Shown one piece after another: positions 60,473 through 64,000 of a DNA stretch of 64,000 nucleotides. A model generated the notes under the pieces. The model saw only the letters and a list, made by a program, of their open reading frames with translations. It was not told where the DNA came from and ran no database searches. The translations under genes were made by a program, and so were the position numbers. Positions within the stretch are counted from its first letter, which is position 1; the number at the start of each line of letters is the position of its first letter. Source of the DNA: Dinghuibacter silviterrae (GTDB lineage: Bacteria > Bacteroidota > Bacteroidia > Chitinophagales > Chitinophagaceae); NCBI RefSeq assembly GCF_004366355.1, contig NZ_SODV01000001.1:1674001-1738000 (forward strand), given 5' to 3'.

Positions 60473-60922
60473 TTATTTTTTTAACCGCGCATCAAACTCA
60501 AACGCCTCCACCCGAAGGTGTTTGATCCGTTCAAAATCCGGATGCGTGGGATTTAAAATGAAGTTATACTCCTCCGGCACAATCGCCGAAGGCACCCTCA
60601 ACACCGCCGACGCCCCGGAGGCAACCCACGCATCGCCTATGCGCTGTGTATAAGGCATACGCACATACCCCCTCCAGTCGGGCGCCAAAGAGGAGAGCGC
60701 AATCGATTCTATAACGACAGAAGAAGGGAGCTCGATCAGCACCGTCCTGAAACTTCCATCCAACCCACGGGCGCTCCGGTGAACGACGTTTTCGAGACAG
60801 GCGAGCGCGCGACTGGCCGCGGTGTAGATGACCTTGACATCCTTGGAATTCCACCGGGCCGGATTCCCGGAAGCACTAAGGGTGTCTGCATAGCGTGCGA
60901 GGGTAATCCTGTAGACAATCAT
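60473..60922 (-). CDS. RES-domain toxin
   Basis: This 149-residue protein is a RES-domain toxin: YRITLARYADTLSASGNPARWNSKDVKVIYTAAS (in parts YRITLARYADTLSASGNPAR, WNSKDVKVIYTA), ALACLENVVHRS and SVVIESI, and a C-terminal NPTHPDFERIKHLRVEAFEFD. RES toxins degrade NAD+ when freed of the partner. It follows the Xre antitoxin gene by 3 bases. Confidence 0.88.
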   Translation of the reverse strand: MIVYRITLARYADTLSASGNPARWNSKDVKVIYTAASRALACLENVVHRSARGLDGSFRTVLIELPSSVVIESIALSSLAPDWRGYVRMPYTQRIGDAWVASGASAVLRVPSAIVPEEYNFILNPTHPDFERIKHLRVEAFEFDARLKK

Positions 60923-60925
60923 AGG

Positions 60926-61360
60926 CTAGGCGAGGTCTCCGTATTCGATCCGGGAGAGCTCTTCGCCCACGAGGTCGATGCCGGTGATGGTGTCGATAAA
61001 GGTTTGGGGGACCTGGTTGCCGAGTCCGAAGGCGGGGGCGGCCATCCACTCATTGAACGCTTCCACGGATCCGAAGACGGTGATGCCTTTGTCGTAGAGG
61101 GCGAAAAGCTTGAGGAGTTTTTCGCTGATGGTGGAGTCGAGGGGGGTGTTTTGGGCTTTGTAGGTGGTCAGGGTTTTGAAGGTCTTTTTGAGGAGTTGCT
61201 CAACGACCTGGGCGGAGTATTGGGAAAGGGCAATAAAATCGAAGACGGCGTCGGGTTTGAGGCCCTTTTTGGCGTCGTATTGGAGGGCGATCGCGTTGTC
61301 GAACGACCGCTGATATTTGGCCAGGACCTGGCCTGCCTTTCTGTTTTCTCCGGGGATCAT
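60926..61360 (-). CDS. Xre/MbcA/ParS-type antitoxin (DUF2384)
   Basis: This 144-residue protein has FDFIALSQYSAQVVEQLLKKT, then TISEKLLKLFALYDKGITVFGSVEAFNEWM (in parts) and GIDLVGEELSRIEYG, the toxin-binding C-terminal motif of RES-pair antitoxins. It is the first gene of the pair. Two repeated palindromes lie directly upstream (61373-61407). Confidence 0.88.
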   Translation of the reverse strand: MIPGENRKAGQVLAKYQRSFDNAIALQYDAKKGLKPDAVFDFIALSQYSAQVVEQLLKKTFKTLTTYKAQNTPLDSTISEKLLKLFALYDKGITVFGSVEAFNEWMAAPAFGLGNQVPQTFIDTITGIDLVGEELSRIEYGDLA

Positions 61361-61372
61361 GTGATAAAGTTA

Positions 61373-61407
61373 CGGAAAAATTTCCGAAGAAAAAGGAAAA
61401 ATTTCCG
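61373..61407. promoter_or_regulatory. Paired operators of the RES/Xre pair
   Basis: GGAAAAATTTCCG repeats at 61374-61386 and 61395-61407, each a palindrome (CGGAAA..TTTCCG type), 21 bases apart (two helical turns), 13 bases before the antitoxin start. The site fits autoregulation. Confidence 0.75.
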
Positions 61408-61436
61408 GGCCGGGGACGGCGCCGCGAAATAAAGGC

Positions 61437-61757
61437 TCAGGCCTCCTGCAATATCCCATCCAACACATACTTCAGTTGGTCAGCGCGCATCACCCCGCTT
61501 TGCCGCCAAAGGACCCGTCCGTTGCGGAAAACGATGAGGGTGGGCACGCTTTGCACCTGGTAGGTGGCGGCAACGGCGGGGTTGCGGTCGACGTCGATTT
61601 TGAGGATGGAGATGCTGTCGCCCATTTTTTCTTTGAGCTCTTTGAGGATGGGGGGCATGGCATTGCAGGGGCCGCACCATTCGGCGGAAAAATCGACCAG
61701 GACGGGCTTGGAACCTTGGATCAACGCGCCAAAAGAGGGCTTTTCGGGGGTGGACAT
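61437..61757 (-). CDS. trxA: Thioredoxin
   Basis: The ATG at 61757 (MSTPEKPSFG) gives a 106-residue protein; a frame runs further upstream to 61850 but without conserved sequence. The WCGPC active site lies in SAEWCGPCNAMPP, with IDVDRNPAVAATYQVQSVPTLI including the cis-Pro. Standard cytosolic thioredoxin. Confidence 0.93.
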   Translation of the reverse strand: MSTPEKPSFGALIQGSKPVLVDFSAEWCGPCNAMPPILKELKEKMGDSISILKIDVDRNPAVAATYQVQSVPTLIVFRNGRVLWRQSGVMRADQLKYVLDGILQEA

Positions 61758-61786
61758 AGGTGTCGTTTGAAACAAAGGTACGAAAC

Positions 61787-63001
61787 CTAGTCTGGGAACT
61801 GTATCGTAAACCGCGTCACCCCCTCCGACGTTAAAAGCGAAAACTCGCACCCATGCTGCACCAGTATCTCGCGCACGAGGGTGAGCCCGATCCCCTGTCC
61901 GTCCTTTTTGGTGCTGTAAAAGGGCGTGAACAAGGGGGCATCGGCGGGAATGCCACGGCCATTGTCGGTGACGACGAGACAGCGGCCGGAGGAAGAGATG
62001 TTGACGGCACCGGAACCATCGATGGCCTCGATCGCATTTTTGACGATATTGACCAGGGCCTGCTCCATTTGCAACACGTCGGCAGACACCATAAAAGATC
62101 CGGGGGAGAGGGTGAGGGTGACCGGGAATTGAGACGACATGAGCTGGGCCACGGAAACAGCAATTAAATGAAGATCGACCGGCTGAAGAACAGGTGGCGG
62201 CAGCTTCACAAGCTCGGCGAAGTTGCGCACAAAGTGATTGAGGTGCTGGTTGCGTTGAAACGCCGCGGTGAGGGCTTCGTGTAACGGCGGTGGCAGGGGG
62301 TGCCCAGCCGAAACCGTTTGTATGATGGAGTTGACGGGACCGATGGTATTATTGACCTCGTGGGCCATCATGCGGATGACCTTGCCATAGGTATCTTTTT
62401 CGGCGGCGAGGAGCTCGGCGGTGAGTTCTTCGATCATCACGAACTGGCGAGGGAAGCCGCGGTCCATAAATTGGGACTTTTGCAGCTTGTAGGTGTGGAC
62501 GCCGTGGAGCTTGACAACCCGGGAGCCGCCGGTGGGCAAGGCGCGCAAAAAGGCGAACAGCTCTTCGGACAACAGAGGCGCAGCGGCGGGATTGACCTGT
62601 TGAACACGCCCGTCAAAATCGAGAATGATGATCCCGGTAGGGGAGGTCTGGATCAGGCGATCCAGAAAAAAATGCTGCTCCTCCTGGCGCGTCCGCTCAG
62701 CGCGGAGCTCGTCGATCATCCGGTTGTAGACGTCGATGAGCTGGTCCATCTCGTATTTGCCGGTGGGCCGGAATTTGACGGTGAAGTCTTTGTCGCGGAT
62801 GGCCTCGATGCCCTCCATGAGCATGCGCAGGGGACGGATGAGCTGGCGGTAAAGACTCCAGGAGATGGCCAGGGACCCGACCAGCACGGCTTCCGACAGA
62901 ATAAACACGAGAGGCGTGCTGCGCCATACCATAAAAGAAAGCACGAGCAACGTGGCATGTAGGAGGACCACCAGCAGGATGAACTTAGTCCTCAGACGCA
63001 T
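61787..63001 (-). CDS. NtrB-like sensor histidine kinase
   Basis: About 404 residues starting MRLRTKFILL. It has two membrane helices (FILLVVLLHATLLVLSFMVW; LVFILSEAVLVGSLAISW), a HAMP-like linker, a PAS-like region, the H box MAHEVNNTIGPVNSII and ATP-binding motifs DNGRGIPADAPLF and GQGIGLTLVREIL. It overlaps the regulator stop by 17 bases; the frame upstream to 63058 is within that gene. Confidence 0.9.
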   Translation of the reverse strand: MRLRTKFILLVVLLHATLLVLSFMVWRSTPLVFILSEAVLVGSLAISWSLYRQLIRPLRMLMEGIEAIRDKDFTVKFRPTGKYEMDQLIDVYNRMIDELRAERTRQEEQHFFLDRLIQTSPTGIIILDFDGRVQQVNPAAAPLLSEELFAFLRALPTGGSRVVKLHGVHTYKLQKSQFMDRGFPRQFVMIEELTAELLAAEKDTYGKVIRMMAHEVNNTIGPVNSIIQTVSAGHPLPPPLHEALTAAFQRNQHLNHFVRNFAELVKLPPPVLQPVDLHLIAVSVAQLMSSQFPVTLTLSPGSFMVSADVLQMEQALVNIVKNAIEAIDGSGAVNISSSGRCLVVTDNGRGIPADAPLFTPFYSTKKDGQGIGLTLVREILVQHGCEFSLLTSEGVTRFTIQFPD

Positions 63002-64000
63002 CGTAGGGGATTTGGTATTTGTCGAGGCGGCGGTAGAGAGCGCTGCGGGTGATGCCAAGCGCCTTGGCGGCCCGGGCGATCTTGTGTTTGTGGAACTCCA
63101 GGGCGCGTTTGATCATTTCCACCTCCATGGCTTCGAGGGTCTGGAAGGGACCAGCGGGGCTCGTGGGGGAACGTTCGAGCTGGGCCATGAAATCCTCCAC
63201 GCGCAATTCTTCAGAAGCGGAAACCAGGATCGTCCGCTCGACAAGGTTCTTGAGCTGGCGGATGTTCCCGGGGAGGGGTAGGTGTTGCAGCCAGCGCATG
63301 GCGGCGGCAGAGACGGATAAGGACGGGCGGTTATAAATCTCGCGGAGGTTACCGATAAAAAAATTGACCAGGAGGGGAATATCCTTTGGCCTTTCCCGTA
63401 AGGGAGGCAGGTGGAGCGTGATGAGGTTGATGCGGTACAACAGGTCTTCCCGGAAGGCGCCGCGGGCGACCATGTCCGCGAGGTCTTTGTTGGTGGCGCA
63501 CACCACCCGGACGTCCACGGTCTTGGTGCGGCTGCTGCCGAGTACTTCGTAGGTCCGGTCCTGGAGGACGCGCAACAGCTTTACCTGGCTGCCGGCGTCG
63601 AGGTCGCCGATCTCGTCGAGGAAAATGGTGCCTTTGTGCGCGGTTTCGAAGCGGCCGGCCCGGTCGAAACGGGCGTCGGTAAAGGCGCCCCGGATGTGGC
63701 CGAACATCTCGCTTTCAAAAAGCGAGGTGGAGATGCCGCCGAGGTTGACCTTTACAAAGGGTTTGGAAGAACGGAGGCTGTTTTGGTGGATGGCTTCGGC
63801 GATGAGCTCCTTGCCCGTACCACTTTCTCCCGTGATGAGGACGGAGGCCTCGGTGGGCGCGACCCGGCCGATGGTGTCGAGGATCTGGAGGATGCGCGGG
63901 TCCTCGCCGATGATGTGCTGGAAATGGAACTGGGCGTCCAACTGCTGGCGGGTGCGACGGCCTGGACGTGGGCCGCGGAGGTCCAAAAGGGTTTTTATCG
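62985..64000 (-). CDS. Sigma-54-dependent response regulator, C-terminal part
   Basis: The AAA+ domain carries Walker A GESGTGKE, GAFTDARFDRAG in place of the usual GAFTGA, and DEIGDLD; the Fis-type HTH is IARAAKALGITRSALYRRLD. The frame continues past the right edge, so the N-terminal receiver domain is outside the window. It is the partner of the kinase gene downstream. In other Bacteroidota members the GAFTDA variant is common. Confidence 0.9.
   Translation of the reverse strand, partial: IKTLLDLRGPRPGRRTRQQLDAQFHFQHIIGEDPRILQILDTIGRVAPTEASVLITGESGTGKELIAEAIHQNSLRSSKPFVKVNLGGISTSLFESEMFGHIRGAFTDARFDRAGRFETAHKGTIFLDEIGDLDAGSQVKLLRVLQDRTYEVLGSSRTKTVDVRVVCATNKDLADMVARGAFREDLLYRINLITLHLPPLRERPKDIPLLVNFFIGNLREIYNRPSLSVSAAAMRWLQHLPLPGNIRQLKNLVERTILVSASEELRVEDFMAQLERSPTSPAGPFQTLEAMEVEMIKRALEFHKHKIARAAKALGITRSALYRRLDKYQIPYDASED

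Overview
The window looks like a chromosome segment of a Bacteroidota bacterium, most likely of the Chitinophagaceae/Chitinophaga type. The signs are a SusC-type receptor with an STN domain next to a FecR anti-sigma and ECF sigma pair, NVEALA-like small proteins with a 6-bladed beta-propeller lipoprotein, class I lanthipeptide precursors with Bacteroidota-style GG leaders, a Bacteroidetes-type tra operon (TraE-TraN) and -7 boxes of the TAnnTTTG kind. No rRNA, complete tRNA, CRISPR array or insertion sequence was seen.

Layout. (1) 1-3.2 kb, minus strand: sigma factor, FecR anti-sigma, a stand-alone DsbD-alpha-like domain and the start of a SusC-like receptor. (2) 3.2-7.4 kb: small accessory genes, including two sigma-region-2-like proteins without a region 4, a small HTH regulator, a structured RNA with a terminator (4968-5105) and an unknown secreted protein. 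(3) 7.4-15.5 kb, minus strand: a compact class I lanthipeptide operon with two precursors, an S41 protease, a LytTR-type two-component system, LanC and full-length LanB. No dedicated ABC exporter is present. (4) 15.6-21.7 kb, plus strand, divergent from the lanthipeptide operon: three tandem cysteine-rich NVEALA-like secreted peptides sharing one exact cysteine spacing, a beta-propeller lipoprotein, a membrane-anchored thioredoxin-like protein, an FtsX-type permease and a signal peptidase I. This looks like a dedicated export, processing and folding system and is the best candidate for an undescribed system. (5) 22.4-41.4 kb: part of an integrative conjugative element with RteC, the tra mating apparatus, accessory genes (PP-loop ATPase, DNA adenine methylase, DUF3560), an excisionase-like HTH and a tyrosine integrase. 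No relaxase, coupling protein or ParA is visible. (6) 41.4-48.9 kb: an AT-rich stretch with a DUF3883 nuclease-like protein, a J-domain protein, a PD-(D/E)XK-like protein, an unknown protein and two membrane proteins. It ends at a 3' half of tRNA-Ala followed by the tRNA's probable own terminator, which I read as an attachment-site scar. (7) 49-61.4 kb: four toxin-antitoxin modules (GNAT-like/XRE, HipBST, HicAB, RES-Xre), each with tandem palindromic operators at its promoter. Interspersed are an orphan lanthipeptide precursor plus LanC, an amidohydrolase, an arylsulfotransferase-like lipoprotein and an ArsR/SRPBCC/DHFR-like operon. (8) 61.4-64 kb: thioredoxin and an NtrB/NtrC-like pair running off the right edge.

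How the parts work together. The lanthipeptide operon should make, dehydrate and cyclise two peptides under its own two-component control. The orphan precursor/LanC pair at 50.6-52.0 kb has no LanB of its own and may borrow the one at 7.5 kb. Function statements rest on recognised motifs and family knowledge; no database search was run.
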